A stretch of 64,000 bases of DNA from Microbacterium sp. AK009 (lineage in GTDB: Bacteria; Actinomycetota; Actinomycetes; Actinomycetales; Microbacteriaceae), in assembly GCF_013410955.1 (NCBI RefSeq), contig NZ_JACCCG010000003.1, forward strand, positions 186,001 through 250,000. Reading direction: 5' to 3'. Both the position numbers and the translations under genes were made by a program. This document shows, piece after piece, positions 41,648 through 50,961 of the stretch. The notes beneath the pieces were generated by a model. That model was not told the origin of the DNA, made no database searches, and was given only the letters and a program-made list of their open reading frames with translations. The number at the start of each line of letters is the position of its first letter. Positions within the stretch are counted from its first letter, which is position 1.

Positions 41648-42055
41648 TCATGCAGCCAGACGGAAGCCTCGCCGGTCCGTCGCGACGCGCTCGCCGTCGG
41701 CGATCGTCTCATCGTCACGGATGAGGGAGTTCACTGCGACCCGCGCGTTCGCGCCGATGTTCGTCCGGACGCCGATGCGGGCGCCGGCGCCGATGACGGC
41801 ACCGGGACCGACGTGGGCGTGAGGTGCGATGTGGGCTTCGGGGCCGATGAGTGCCTCCGCCTCGATCCACGCACCGCGTCCGACACGAGCGCCGGCCGCG
41901 ATCTGCGCGCCGGGTTCGACGTAGGCGCCGGCTTCGACGATGGCAGTCGGGTGCACCTTCGCGCCGTGGGCGATCAATCCGCGTCCGTTGACGTGCTTGC
42001 GGTAGCGGAGCGTCTCGCCCTGGTCGTTCTCGATGTCGACGTAGTTCTTACCCAC
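41648..42055 (-). CDS. Left-handed beta-helix (hexapeptide repeat) protein
   Basis: This 135-residue protein is built from hexapeptide repeats ([LIV]GxxAxI pattern), e.g. 'AHIAPHAHVGPGAVIGAGA', which form a left-handed beta-helix as in acyl/acetyltransferases. It is too short to hold a full transferase, so it may be a binding protein or small carbonic-anhydrase-like trimer. GTG 42055 is chosen because AAGGAGG lies five bases upstream; the frame extends 25 residues further but without support. Two operator-like repeats lie upstream, so it is probably tightly regulated. Confidence 0.75.
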   Translation of the reverse strand: MGKNYVDIENDQGETLRYRKHVNGRGLIAHGAKVHPTAIVEAGAYVEPGAQIAAGARVGRGAWIEAEALIGPEAHIAPHAHVGPGAVIGAGARIGVRTNIGANARVAVNSLIRDDETIADGERVATDRRGFRLAA

Positions 42056-42087
42056 GATCTCCTCCTTCAGCGCGGTTGTTGCGCCGA

Positions 42088-42119
42088 GTACAGATACAAC
42101 CGATGCCTGTACAGATACA
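42088..42119 (-). promoter_or_regulatory. Two direct operator-like repeats upstream of the hexapeptide gene
   Basis: GTACAGATACA occurs at 42088-42098 and 42109-42119, exactly 21 bases (two helical turns) apart. With one flanking base the second copy is TGTACAGATACA, a partial dyad TGTA-N4-TACA. The spacing puts two regulator dimers on the same face of the DNA, typical of a TetR- or MerR-class control site close to the promoter. Confidence 0.6.
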
Positions 42120-42209
42120 TTCCCTCGCATCAGCCCGATTGGATGCAGGGGCTTGCAAAGTCTTCGTCGCAGAGGTACGCAGCGGATGGGAGGGCCCGGC
42201 GACGGCGTG

Positions 42210-42983
42210 TCAGGTCTGACAGACGGGGCACCAGAAGATGATGCGCTCCCGTGTCGGATCCGGCCCGAGTTCTCCGCCGAGGATCTGCGTGCCGCATCGT
42301 CGGCAGGGGCGGCCGTCGCGCCGGTAGACCCAGGTGCTCTGCCCGGGGCGGGAGTCCCCGGTGAATGTGCGGCCGGAGCGATCGCGATTGGCCCGGATCA
42401 TCCGGGTTCCGACCTCGAGCAGTGCCGCGGCGTCGACCTCGGACGCGGGAGTGGTGGGAAGGATGCCGCGGACGAAGAGGATCTCGTTGGCGTACTCGTT
42501 GCCGAACCCGGCGACGTTGCGCTGATCGAGCAGGGCGACATGGATCTCGCGAGGGTCGGCGACGAGTCGCCGCGCGGCCTCAGCCGGATCCCAGTCCTGT
42601 GCCAGGGGGTCGGGTCCGAGATGATCGACGAGTTCGCCCTCGCGCTCGGTGGGGACGACGGCGATGTCGGCCAGGTCGAATCCGACGGTGTCCCATTCGG
42701 TCGTGCCGACGACAGCGCGCGCTTTGTAGCCGGGTTTGCGCCACCGCCCGCCGCGGCGATAGACGTGCCACTCACCCTCCATCTTGAGGTGGCTGTGCAA
42801 CGTCCAGGCGCCGATGCGGTGGAGGATGTGCTTGCCTTTCGGAATCACCGCGTGCACGGTCTCGCCGGTGAGATCGACCGTCGCGACCTGCGGAACGCGC
42901 AGATCGAAGCGCGCCACCGGGTGGCCGGCGAGGGCTTCGTGCAGTCGACGCGCGGCGCGAAATACGGTGTCGCCCTCAGGCAC
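42210..42983 (-). CDS. nei: Fpg/Nei family DNA glycosylase (endonuclease VIII type)
   Basis: This 257-residue enzyme begins 'MPEGDTV'; Pro2 is the catalytic nucleophile and Glu3 the proton donor. The H2TH region ('LLDQRNVAGFGNEYANEILF') and a C-terminal zinc finger with 'CRRCG' and 'WCPVCQ' are present. It removes oxidised pyrimidines from DNA and cuts the abasic site. The actinobacterial Nei2 group matches best. Its start overlaps the Lhr helicase gene by eight bases, so the two repair proteins are translationally coupled. Confidence 0.93.
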   Translation of the reverse strand: MPEGDTVFRAARRLHEALAGHPVARFDLRVPQVATVDLTGETVHAVIPKGKHILHRIGAWTLHSHLKMEGEWHVYRRGGRWRKPGYKARAVVGTTEWDTVGFDLADIAVVPTEREGELVDHLGPDPLAQDWDPAEAARRLVADPREIHVALLDQRNVAGFGNEYANEILFVRGILPTTPASEVDAAALLEVGTRMIRANRDRSGRTFTGDSRPGQSTWVYRRDGRPCRRCGTQILGGELGPDPTRERIIFWCPVCQT

Positions 42984-45900
42984 GACGCCCCGATCCGGGG
43001 GTGGCTGCCGCGGTGGCGCGACGAATCGTCAACCCACGAGGGCTTTCGACGAAACCGGCCTCGCGGAGCGCGCCGCCCACGGGCGTACCGAGGACGAACG
43101 ACCCGTTCACCTGCTCGATCGTGACCGTGTCGAGCCGGCGGGCCGTGATCGTCGCCGCGAGGTCACGCGTCGCCGCCTGCAGCGACGCGACATCCTCGGT
43201 GAAGGCGAGGGTCGACTTTCCGCCGCGCTCGACGTACAGCACGAGGCGTCCGTCGACGATCACCACGAGCCCCCCGGCTTTGCGTCCCGGGCGGTGGGAG
43301 ACGCCCTCCACCCGCGGCCAGGGGAGGGCGGCGCCATAGGGATTTGCAGGGTCGGTGGCGGCGAGGGTGACGGCGGCGAACGGCGGCGGGTCGGCGAGAG
43401 CGGCGAAATGCCGCAGCCGGTCCACGGTGCTCGACGCGGCGAACTGGGCCGCGCCGAGCTTCTCGATCACGTACCCGCGTCGGCAGTGACCGGCCTCCTC
43501 GAAGCCCGCCAGCACTCGGTACGCCTGCGCGAACCCACCGGGCATCCCTTCGGACTGGACGGAGCCGCGCGTCACCACTCCGTAGCGGTCCAGCAGCAGG
43601 CTCGCCGCCGCGGTCGCGCGAAGCGCGGGGTCGGGCTCGGGGTCGGGGAGAAGAGACCAGCGTCCTCCGATCGCCGGCGGCCGGGGCGGCGCCGACGGGG
43701 TGACGCGCGGCAGGGCTGCGCCGCGATACATTCGCGCGCGCGGCGCCCGCCGGCTCACGCGGTGCGCCTGCGACCCGCCGGTCAGGAGGGTGCGAATCGG
43801 CGCGAACGTGTCGTTGGTGACGCGTCCGCTCCACGTCAGTGACCAGAGGGCATCGATCACGGACTGCTCGTTCTCGGCGTCGGCGAGTGAGCGCAGCTGC
43901 GCGGCGAAGTAGGCGCCCCCGGCCTCCAGCACCTCGATGATGCGCGCCTCCAGCGACCCCTCGGCGAGCTCGTCCTCCGCCGGCGCGAGGGTGAGAGGGA
44001 CGGTGTCGGCTGGATGCAGCGCGATCCAGCCGTCGCGTCCCGGGAGCGATCCGTGTCCGGACCAGACCACCTCACCGCTCGTCGTCAGCTCGTCCAACAG
44101 CGCCGGGGTGTAGTCGCTGACCCGTGACGGGAGGATGAGCGACTCCCACGCACTCGCCGGGATGGGCACCCCGGCGAGCTGCTCGATGACGGCGGCGACG
44201 CCGTCAAGACCTTCCAGGGGTCGGGTGACGTGCTGCCATTCGGGGAGGAAGCGCGCGAAGGCGTCGGGGGGAACGGGCTCGACGCTGCCGCGGATCGCGG
44301 CCAGCGAGCGCATCCGCAGGCGTCGCAGCACCTCGCTGTCGCACCACTCCGCCTCCTCCGCGCGCCCGGTCCGGTCATCGCCGACGGGGAGGAAGAACCC
44401 GCTCGACAGGCGTCCCTGCGCCTCGAGGCGCTGGAGGGTGAGACGTGCCACGGCGGAGCCGATGCCCAGACGAGTCGCCACGTCGTCGGTGCGGAACGGC
44501 CCGTGAGTGCGTGCGAACCGCGCCACGAGGTCGCCGAGCGGATCGGCGAGCGGCTCGAGGAAAGCCACCGGGATGCCGACGGGGAGAGCCACCCCGAGGG
44601 CGTCGCGGAGGCGGCCGGCGTCTTCGATGCCCGCGACCCGGGCGACGCCGCCGATCGTGACCGGTATCGCGCGGCGCGCGTCGACGAGGGCGTCGAGGAG
44701 GGCCTGGGCGGTCCGGGCATCGGCAGGCGCGTCGCCGGTGTCTTCGTCCGTTCCGTGCTCCGTCTGCAGCCGGGCCGCGACGTCATCCGCGTCGAGGGGG
44801 CCGAGGAGACGCAGCAGGTCTGCGACGCCCTCGATCCCTTTGACGCGCCGTTCGGGGTCGAGTCGCTGCACCTCGCGCTCGAACTGGGCGATGACGTTGG
44901 GGTCGAGAAGCTCCCGCATCTCGACTTTGCCGAGCAGTTCACCGAGCAGCGCAGGATCGACCGACAGCGCGGCGGCTCGACGTTCGGCGAGGGGCGAGTC
45001 ACCCTCGTACATGAACGCACCGACATATCCGAAGAGCAGGTCGCGTGCGAACGGTGAGGGCTGGCTCGTCGTGGTCTCGATGAGACGGATCCGCCGATCG
45101 GCGATGCTCGCCGCGATGCGCAGCAGCGCCGGCAGGTCGTAGACGTCCTGCAGCACTTCACGAAGCGTCTCGAGGATGATCGGAAAGGTCGGGTAGCGCC
45201 GCGCGACCTCGAGCAGCTGTGCCGCCCGCTGGCGCTGCTGCCAGAGGGGACTTCGGCGGTTCGGGTTGGTACGCGGCATGAGCAGCGCCCGCGCGGCGCA
45301 CTCGCGGAACCGGGAGGCGAACAGCGCCGACCCGCCGACCTCGTCGGTGACGATCTGCTCGAGCTCGTCGGGCTCGAACACGAAGAGCTCCGCGCCGGGA
45401 GGCTCGGCCGTGGCATCCGGAACCCGCGCGATGATGCCGTCATCGCTGGCGACCGCCGCGCCTTCGACGCCGAGGCGTTCCCGGATCCGCGCGTTCACTG
45501 CGAGCGCCCACGGCGCATGGACCTGCATTCCGAATGGGGAATGAAGGATGACGCGCCAGTCGCCGACTTCGTCGCGCGAACGCTCGACGGTGAGCGTGCG
45601 ATCGGTCGGAAGCGACCCGGTCGCCTCGCGCTGCTCGGCGAGGTAGGTGAGGAGGTTCTGCTGCGCGTGCGGGTCGAGACCCGCGGCGTCGAGGCGCTCG
45701 GCCGCCTTCTCTGCAGCTGCTGAGGTCACCTCTCGGGAGAACCTGCCGAGGGCTTCGCCGAGTTCGGCGGGGCGCCCGATACCGTCACCGTGCCAGAACG
45801 GAAGCTTTCCGGGCTGACCGAAGGCCGGCACGACGTTCACCCGGTCGTGGGTGATCTCCACGATCCGCCAGCTGGTCGTGCCGAGGGTGAAGACGTCGTT

Positions 45901-47736
45901 GACGCGAGACTCGTAGACCATCTCCTCGTCGAGTTCACCCACGCGGGCGTTGCTGCTCTCCCCGGCGACGAACACCCCGAACAGGCCCCGGTCGGGGATC
46001 GTCCCGCCGCTCGTCACCGCGATCCGCTGTGAGCCGGGCCGACCGGTGAGGGTGCCGTGGTCGCGGTCCCACACCAGCCGCGGCCTGAGCTCGGCGAACT
46101 CGTCCGACGGGAAGCGCCCCGCCAACAGGTCGAGCGTCGCCTCGTACGCGGAGCGGGGAAGGGTGCGGAACGGAGCGCTGCGCTTGACCGTCTCGAACCA
46201 GCCCTCCACATCGATCGGCCCCAGCGCACACGCGGCGACCGTCTGCTGCGCGAGGATGTCGAGCGGATTTTGGGGCACGGCGATCGCCTCGATCTGCCCC
46301 GCGAGCATCCGCTCGGTGACGATCGCGGTGTGCAGCACGTCGCCGCGGTGCTTCGGGAACAGCGCGGCCCGGCTCACCTCGCCCACCTGGTGGCCCGCAC
46401 GCCCGATCCGCTGCAGGCCGGACGCCGCGGACGGGGGAGCCTCGACCTGGATCACCAGATCGACTGCGCCCATGTCGATACCGAGCTCCAGGCTCGAGGT
46501 CGCGACCACGCACCGCAGCACGCCCGACTTCAGCTCCTCCTCGACCTGGGCGCGCTGCTCCTTCGACACCGAGCCGTGATGGGCCTTGGCGAGGACGGCG
46601 GGTGCGCCGGCCGAGGACCCGGCCTGCGCCATCATCGCGGCGGGCACCGTCGCGTCGGGCACATCGACTCCGATGCGCTCGGCGTAGATCTCGTTCAGGC
46701 GACCGGTCAGGCGCTCGGCGAGACGCCGGGAGTTGGAGAACACGATCGTCGATCTGTGGCCGAGGATGCGGTCGACGATCGCCTCCTCCACGTGCGGCCA
46801 CAGCGATCCGGTCCGCTCCTCCGGAGCCGAGTCCGACGCGTACCAGTCGCCGGACGCGTCGCCGCCGGCATCCGGCTCGGGCGCGGCCCCCGGGGGCGGC
46901 GGCGGGTTGAGCATGTCTTCGACCGGCACCACCACGCGCAGGTCGAACGCCTTGGTCGAGCGCGGCGCGACGATCTCGACCGGCTGCGACCCGCCGAGGA
47001 AGCGGGCGACCTCGTCGATCGGCCGGACCGTGGCGGACAGGCCGATGCGCTGCGCCGGCGCAACGCCCGTCTCGTGGGACTGACGCAACGCGTCGAGGCG
47101 CTCCAGGCTCACCGCCAGGTGGGCACCGCGTTTGGTGGCGGCCACGGCGTGCACCTCGTCGATGATGACCGTGTGCACCTCGCGGAGAGTGTCGCCGGCC
47201 TGGCTCGTGAGCATGAGGTACAGCGACTCGGGCGTGGTGATGAGGATGTCGGGGGGATCGGTCACCAGCTTCCGCCGGTCGCTCGAGGAGGTGTCGCCCG
47301 ACCGCACACCGACGGTGACGTTCGGCACGGGCTGGCCGAGGCGCCGCCCGGACTGGCCGATGCCGACCAGGGGTGAGCGGAGGTTCCGCTCGACGTCGAC
47401 GCCGAGGGCTTTCAGCGGCGAGATGTAGAGCACGCGCGTGTGAGCGGGAGGGGTTGCTCGAGCACCGCCGCGCCGGCGACGGGGAGCATCGTCGACGGTC
47501 TTCGACGGGGCATCCTTCTCCCGGAAGATGCGGTCGATCGCCCACAGGAATGCCGACAGGGTCTTCCCCGATCCGGTCGGCGCGACCACGAGGGCATGCT
47601 TGCCCCGTGAGATGGCATCCCACGCGCCGGCCTGCGCCGCCGTCGGCTCGGTGAAGGCGCTGCGGAACCAGTCCTGGGTCGCAGGACCGAAGCGGCCGAG
47701 CACCTCCGGTGCCGCGACCGTCGTGGCGTCGCTCAT
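42976..47736 (-). CDS. lhr: Lhr-type ATP-dependent DNA helicase
   Basis: This 1586-residue protein is a full-length Lhr (large helicase-related). It has Walker A 'APTGSGKT' (residues 52-59), DExH box 'IIDEVHAVA', a RecA2 domain with 'QRIGRAGHQ', and the long Lhr-specific winged-helix and C-terminal domains. Lhr translocates 3'-5' on DNA and takes part in DNA repair, in mycobacteria induced by mitomycin. ATG 47736 has GAAGAT six bases upstream. It is co-transcribed with nei, forming a repair operon. Confidence 0.95.
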   Translation of the reverse strand: MSDATTVAAPEVLGRFGPATQDWFRSAFTEPTAAQAGAWDAISRGKHALVVAPTGSGKTLSAFLWAIDRIFREKDAPSKTVDDAPRRRRGGARATPPAHTRVLYISPLKALGVDVERNLRSPLVGIGQSGRRLGQPVPNVTVGVRSGDTSSSDRRKLVTDPPDILITTPESLYLMLTSQAGDTLREVHTVIIDEVHAVAATKRGAHLAVSLERLDALRQSHETGVAPAQRIGLSATVRPIDEVARFLGGSQPVEIVAPRSTKAFDLRVVVPVEDMLNPPPPPGAAPEPDAGGDASGDWYASDSAPEERTGSLWPHVEEAIVDRILGHRSTIVFSNSRRLAERLTGRLNEIYAERIGVDVPDATVPAAMMAQAGSSAGAPAVLAKAHHGSVSKEQRAQVEEELKSGVLRCVVATSSLELGIDMGAVDLVIQVEAPPSAASGLQRIGRAGHQVGEVSRAALFPKHRGDVLHTAIVTERMLAGQIEAIAVPQNPLDILAQQTVAACALGPIDVEGWFETVKRSAPFRTLPRSAYEATLDLLAGRFPSDEFAELRPRLVWDRDHGTLTGRPGSQRIAVTSGGTIPDRGLFGVFVAGESSNARVGELDEEMVYESRVNDVFTLGTTSWRIVEITHDRVNVVPAFGQPGKLPFWHGDGIGRPAELGEALGRFSREVTSAAAEKAAERLDAAGLDPHAQQNLLTYLAEQREATGSLPTDRTLTVERSRDEVGDWRVILHSPFGMQVHAPWALAVNARIRERLGVEGAAVASDDGIIARVPDATAEPPGAELFVFEPDELEQIVTDEVGGSALFASRFRECAARALLMPRTNPNRRSPLWQQRQRAAQLLEVARRYPTFPIILETLREVLQDVYDLPALLRIAASIADRRIRLIETTTSQPSPFARDLLFGYVGAFMYEGDSPLAERRAAALSVDPALLGELLGKVEMRELLDPNVIAQFEREVQRLDPERRVKGIEGVADLLRLLGPLDADDVAARLQTEHGTDEDTGDAPADARTAQALLDALVDARRAIPVTIGGVARVAGIEDAGRLRDALGVALPVGIPVAFLEPLADPLGDLVARFARTHGPFRTDDVATRLGIGSAVARLTLQRLEAQGRLSSGFFLPVGDDRTGRAEEAEWCDSEVLRRLRMRSLAAIRGSVEPVPPDAFARFLPEWQHVTRPLEGLDGVAAVIEQLAGVPIPASAWESLILPSRVSDYTPALLDELTTSGEVVWSGHGSLPGRDGWIALHPADTVPLTLAPAEDELAEGSLEARIIEVLEAGGAYFAAQLRSLADAENEQSVIDALWSLTWSGRVTNDTFAPIRTLLTGGSQAHRVSRRAPRARMYRGAALPRVTPSAPPRPPAIGGRWSLLPDPEPDPALRATAAASLLLDRYGVVTRGSVQSEGMPGGFAQAYRVLAGFEEAGHCRRGYVIEKLGAAQFAASSTVDRLRHFAALADPPPFAAVTLAATDPANPYGAALPWPRVEGVSHRPGRKAGGLVVIVDGRLVLYVERGGKSTLAFTEDVASLQAATRDLAATITARRLDTVTIEQVNGSFVLGTPVGGALREAGFVESPRGLTIRRATAAATPGSGRRA

Positions 47737-47879
47737 CCCCCCATCTTCCCGCGCCCCTCCGACATCGGGGCGGGCTCGGCTCGTTATGCATTCGTTGCCG
47801 GTCGACGCGGGCGGCGAAAGTGCGCCCGTCCTAGGTTTGTTCACGCCGGCGCGTGACGCCGATGACGACAGGACTCAGG

Positions 47880-48917
47880 ATGTTCCGCCGCCACCGCCCC
47901 GCCGCGCTTCTCGTCGTCCTCGTCGCGACCGCGATGGTGGCCGGATGCACCGTGCCGGGGCAATCGTCGCCGTCTCCCTCCACGGGGTCACCGACGGCGA
48001 CGGCGACCGCTTCGGCGACGCCCACGCCTACACCCGATGCCCTCTCGGTGGCCGGCGGTGCGAAGCCGCCGACGGTCTTCGATGGTGACTGCGAGGGGAT
48101 GATCGCGCCCGCGACGGTGGCGGACATCGTGGGATTCCCGGTCACCTCGCAGGACACGGGCATGGCGACCGTCGTCGCCAACCTCGGGGGACTCAGCTGC
48201 ACGTGGGAGGGGGACGGCGGGATCATCCGCGCCGCGGCGATCCCCTCGAGCGCCCTCGGAAACACGGAGTTCCCTTCCGATCAGATCCCGTACTACTTCG
48301 AGGAGTGCGATCCCGGCTGGGTCTGCGGATGGATGGGTGAGGGTCAAGGCCTGTGGACCGCCGTCTCCTATCAGCTCTGGACGGGGATGACCCGCCAGGC
48401 GGTCGACGGATGGGGCGCGGAGATGGGGGCGGTCATCACCTCGGGCTTCGCCTCATCGAACTACCCGGTGTGGGAGCGCGACGAGGCCGACTGGTGGCCC
48501 GTCCTGGACTGCGCGCGCGTCGGCGACAGCCTGGGCGCCGAGCTCGGAGCGGACGTCACGGGCGAGACGGGTGGCTTTGTGGATCCACCGTCCCCCGAGG
48601 TGGTCATCGCATCGAAGGCGGCCCGGGCGTCGCACTGCTACTTCCCGGTGATCGCGGCGCAATTGCCCCTCGAGCTGTTCACTGCCGCCGGCGAGGCCTG
48701 GGCCGTCCCTTCCTCCGCCGAAGACCAAGCTGTCGACACCGGTGTTGCCGGCATCGCCGCCTACCGCGTGGAGGGCTACGAGTCGACCATCAGCGCGGGT
48801 TTCTCCCTGACCGACGGGGTGAACTCGGTCACCGCTTACATCCCGACCGACGGCGCGGTATCCGCCGAGGAGATGCTGCGAGCAGTGGCGGTGGTGGTCG
48901 CCGACGGCTGGCGCTGA
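47880..48917 (+). CDS. Secreted lipoprotein of unknown function
   Basis: This protein of about 345 residues has a lipoprotein signal with hydrophobic core 'AALLVVLVATAMVAGC' (lipobox VAGC), a Ser/Thr/Pro-rich linker (about residues 26-55), and a soluble domain of about 280 residues with several conserved cysteines (e.g. 'DCEGM', 'ECDPGWVCGW', 'LDCARVGDSLG'). It is anchored outside the membrane. The function is unknown; the fold is not recognised. Start is uncertain: ATG 47880, 47862 or GTG 47853 are possible with no strong ribosome site; 47880 gives the most normal signal peptide. Confidence 0.7.
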   Translation: MFRRHRPAALLVVLVATAMVAGCTVPGQSSPSPSTGSPTATATASATPTPTPDALSVAGGAKPPTVFDGDCEGMIAPATVADIVGFPVTSQDTGMATVVANLGGLSCTWEGDGGIIRAAAIPSSALGNTEFPSDQIPYYFEECDPGWVCGWMGEGQGLWTAVSYQLWTGMTRQAVDGWGAEMGAVITSGFASSNYPVWERDEADWWPVLDCARVGDSLGAELGADVTGETGGFVDPPSPEVVIASKAARASHCYFPVIAAQLPLELFTAAGEAWAVPSSAEDQAVDTGVAGIAAYRVEGYESTISAGFSLTDGVNSVTAYIPTDGAVSAEEMLRAVAVVVADGWR

Positions 48918-48944
48918 GGCGGGTCGTCGCGCCGCGACGAGTCC

Positions 48945-50576
48945 TCAACCAGCGTCGGCGTGTGATTCCCCGGCGCTGAGCTCCGTCTCCTCCAGCCTCC
49001 CCTCTCGCAGCTCGAGCACGAGGTCGACGCCGAGGCGGCGGAGGAACGCGTCGTCGTGGCTGACGACGAGCACCGCTCCGCGGTACGACGAGAGCGCCGC
49101 GACGAGCTGGTCGACGGTGTCGAGATCGAGGTTGTTCGTCGGCTCGTCGAGCACGAGAAGGTGCGGCGGCGGATCGGCGAGGAGCAGCCGGGCAAGCGCC
49201 ACCCGGAACCGCTCGCCCCCGGACAGCGCCGACACCGGTCTGTCGACCGCCGCACCCCGGATGAGGAATCGCGCCAGACGGTTGCGCAGTTCCACCGTGC
49301 CCGTGTGCGGCGCCGACGCGGCGACGTTGGCGAGCACGGACCCGTCGTCGTCCAGCCCGTCGACCCGCTGCGGAAGGTAGCCGATCCGGTCGGTGTGAGG
49401 CTCGAGCCGGATGTCGCCGACGAGACCGCCCCCGCTCACGAGGCGCTCGAGCGCGGTGGTCTTCCCTGCGCCGTTCGGGCCGACGAGGGCCACCCTCTCG
49501 GGCCCCTGGATCACCCACGAGCGCTCGGCGCCGTCGATCGTGGCGATGCGTCGTCCCGCCGCGACCCCGGGATCGGGAAGGTCGATGTGCACCGCGTCGT
49601 CGTCGCGGACGCGCCGCTCGGCGAGATCGAGATCGACGCGGGCCGCCTGCTCTCGGTCGGCCATCTCCCCGCGGTACTTCCCCGCCGAGACCTGAGCGGC
49701 CCGCTTCCGTCCGCCCGCGACGATCTTCGGCACCCGCTTCTCGCGCTCCGCCTTCCGACCCATTGCCAGGCGGTGCGAGATGGTCGTCTCGGCTTCGATG
49801 CGATCGCGACGTTCCCGCCGGTATCGCTGAGCCGCGGCGCGCTCGGCCTGGCGCGCGGCGCCCTGTTCGGCCTCCAGCCACGCGCGCCACTGCGAATACG
49901 GACCACCGAACATCGACAGAGCGTGGTCGTACAGCTCGGCGGTGTGGTCCATGCGCTCGAGCAGGGCGGTGTCGTGACTGACGACGATGAGGGTTCCCCG
50001 CCACTGGTCGACCAGGTCGTACAGGCGGTGCCGCGCATCGCGGTCGAGGTTGTTCGTGGGTTCGTCGAGCAGCGTGATGCACGCGCCGCCGACGCGGAGG
50101 CCGGCGATCGCGGCCAGCACCGCCTCGCCGCCCGAGAGCTCACCGACACGTCGGTCGAGCATGTCGGGCCGCAGGCCCGCCTCGGCGAGGGCGGCGTGAC
50201 ACCGTGCCTCGATGTCCCAGTCGTCGCCGATGACGTCGAAGTGGCGCGGATCGACGTCGCCGGCCTCGATGGCGCGGGCGGCCGCCAGCGTCGACGCGGC
50301 TCCCAGCAGCGCGGCGATCGGCGTGTCGACGTCGAGTGTCACGCGCTGCGCGAGGGTGGCCACCTCTCCGCTGCGCTGGATGCGTCCGGCGGACGGGGTG
50401 AGGTCACCGGCGATCAGGCGGAGGAGCGTGGTCTTCCCCGTGCCATTGCGCCCGACGAGGCCCGTTCGGCCCGAGGGGAAGGCGCCCGAGAGGTCGCGGA
50501 GCGCGACCGTTCCATCGGGCCAGTGGAAGGAGACGTCGTCGAGGACGACGGAGGGGCGAAAGGATGATTGCGGCAC
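48945..50576 (-). CDS. ABC-F family ATP-binding protein
   Basis: This 543-residue protein has two ABC cassettes in tandem without membrane segments: Walker A 'GRNGTGKTT' (43-51) and 'GPNGAGKTT', signatures 'LSGGE' twice and 'DEPTNNLD' twice, with a charged linker (about 225-315) between them. This is the ABC-F layout; members act on the ribosome as translation factors or antibiotic-resistance (target-protection) proteins. Which type this is cannot be read from the sequence, but a long structured leader resembles regulated resistance genes. GTG 50576 has GGGAGG upstream. Confidence 0.88.
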   Translation of the reverse strand: MPQSSFRPSVVLDDVSFHWPDGTVALRDLSGAFPSGRTGLVGRNGTGKTTLLRLIAGDLTPSAGRIQRSGEVATLAQRVTLDVDTPIAALLGAASTLAAARAIEAGDVDPRHFDVIGDDWDIEARCHAALAEAGLRPDMLDRRVGELSGGEAVLAAIAGLRVGGACITLLDEPTNNLDRDARHRLYDLVDQWRGTLIVVSHDTALLERMDHTAELYDHALSMFGGPYSQWRAWLEAEQGAARQAERAAAQRYRRERRDRIEAETTISHRLAMGRKAEREKRVPKIVAGGRKRAAQVSAGKYRGEMADREQAARVDLDLAERRVRDDDAVHIDLPDPGVAAGRRIATIDGAERSWVIQGPERVALVGPNGAGKTTALERLVSGGGLVGDIRLEPHTDRIGYLPQRVDGLDDDGSVLANVAASAPHTGTVELRNRLARFLIRGAAVDRPVSALSGGERFRVALARLLLADPPPHLLVLDEPTNNLDLDTVDQLVAALSSYRGAVLVVSHDDAFLRRLGVDLVLELREGRLEETELSAGESHADAG

Positions 50577-50760
50577 GAGGCCTCCCGAGTGTCTGAGGGA
50601 TGCACAGACACCGGGCGCCGGGATGCGGCAGAGAAGACCTGACGGATGCGGCGGGTCGACGGTGTCAGCGCGTGAACGCGGAGCCGTCGGATACCTTCAC
50701 CGGTTTTCCTCACGTCGGGAACAGGACCTGAACACTGTAGCGGGTCGGGCCCGGGTGACC
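50577..50760 (-). promoter_or_regulatory. Structured 5' leader of the ABC-F gene (attenuator candidate)
   Basis: On the minus strand TACAGT (50734-50739) is a likely -10 with TTGCGG about 19 bases upstream, giving a leader of roughly 135-150 bases. It holds hairpin 1 (CGACGG 50657-50662 with CCGTCG 50684-50689) and hairpin 2 (GTGTCTG 50589-50595 with CAGACAC 50605-50611) just before the ribosome site. The segment 50660-50666 can instead pair with 50607-50613, so the two hairpins are partly exclusive, as in attenuators of resistance genes. Confidence 0.5.
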
Positions 50761-50823
50761 GCAAGGGGGACGTGCGCATGGCGGCGACCCGTCGCGCCCG
50801 CGCCGCGCGCCGCGCGCGGCGCG

Positions 50824-50903
50824 GCACACCGGAGGAGATCGACACAGCGGAGGTCTCCACCCGCGCCTCGCATCCTCCCGTGTGCGGATCTCCTCCGGTG
50901 TGC
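50824..50903. repeat. 17-bp perfect inverted repeat in a 385-base gap
   Basis: GCACACCGGAGGAGATC (50824-50840) is the exact reverse complement of 50887-50903, with a 46-base loop that carries a further near-copy of the arm end. It lies between the esterase stop and the ABC-F leader. It could end the esterase transcript or act as a protein site. Nothing else coding is supported in 50577-50961. Confidence 0.7.
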
Positions 50904-50961
50904 GCGGCGGCGGTGGGGGCTTCGACGCAGGCGGCGCCGGAGGTGGACGGCGGTGGGGGGC

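Noticed and set aside
50697..50735. 12-residue leader peptide before the ABC-F gene
   Set aside because: Its GTG overlaps the proposed -10, so it would not be on the mRNA from that promoter; there is no ribosome site.
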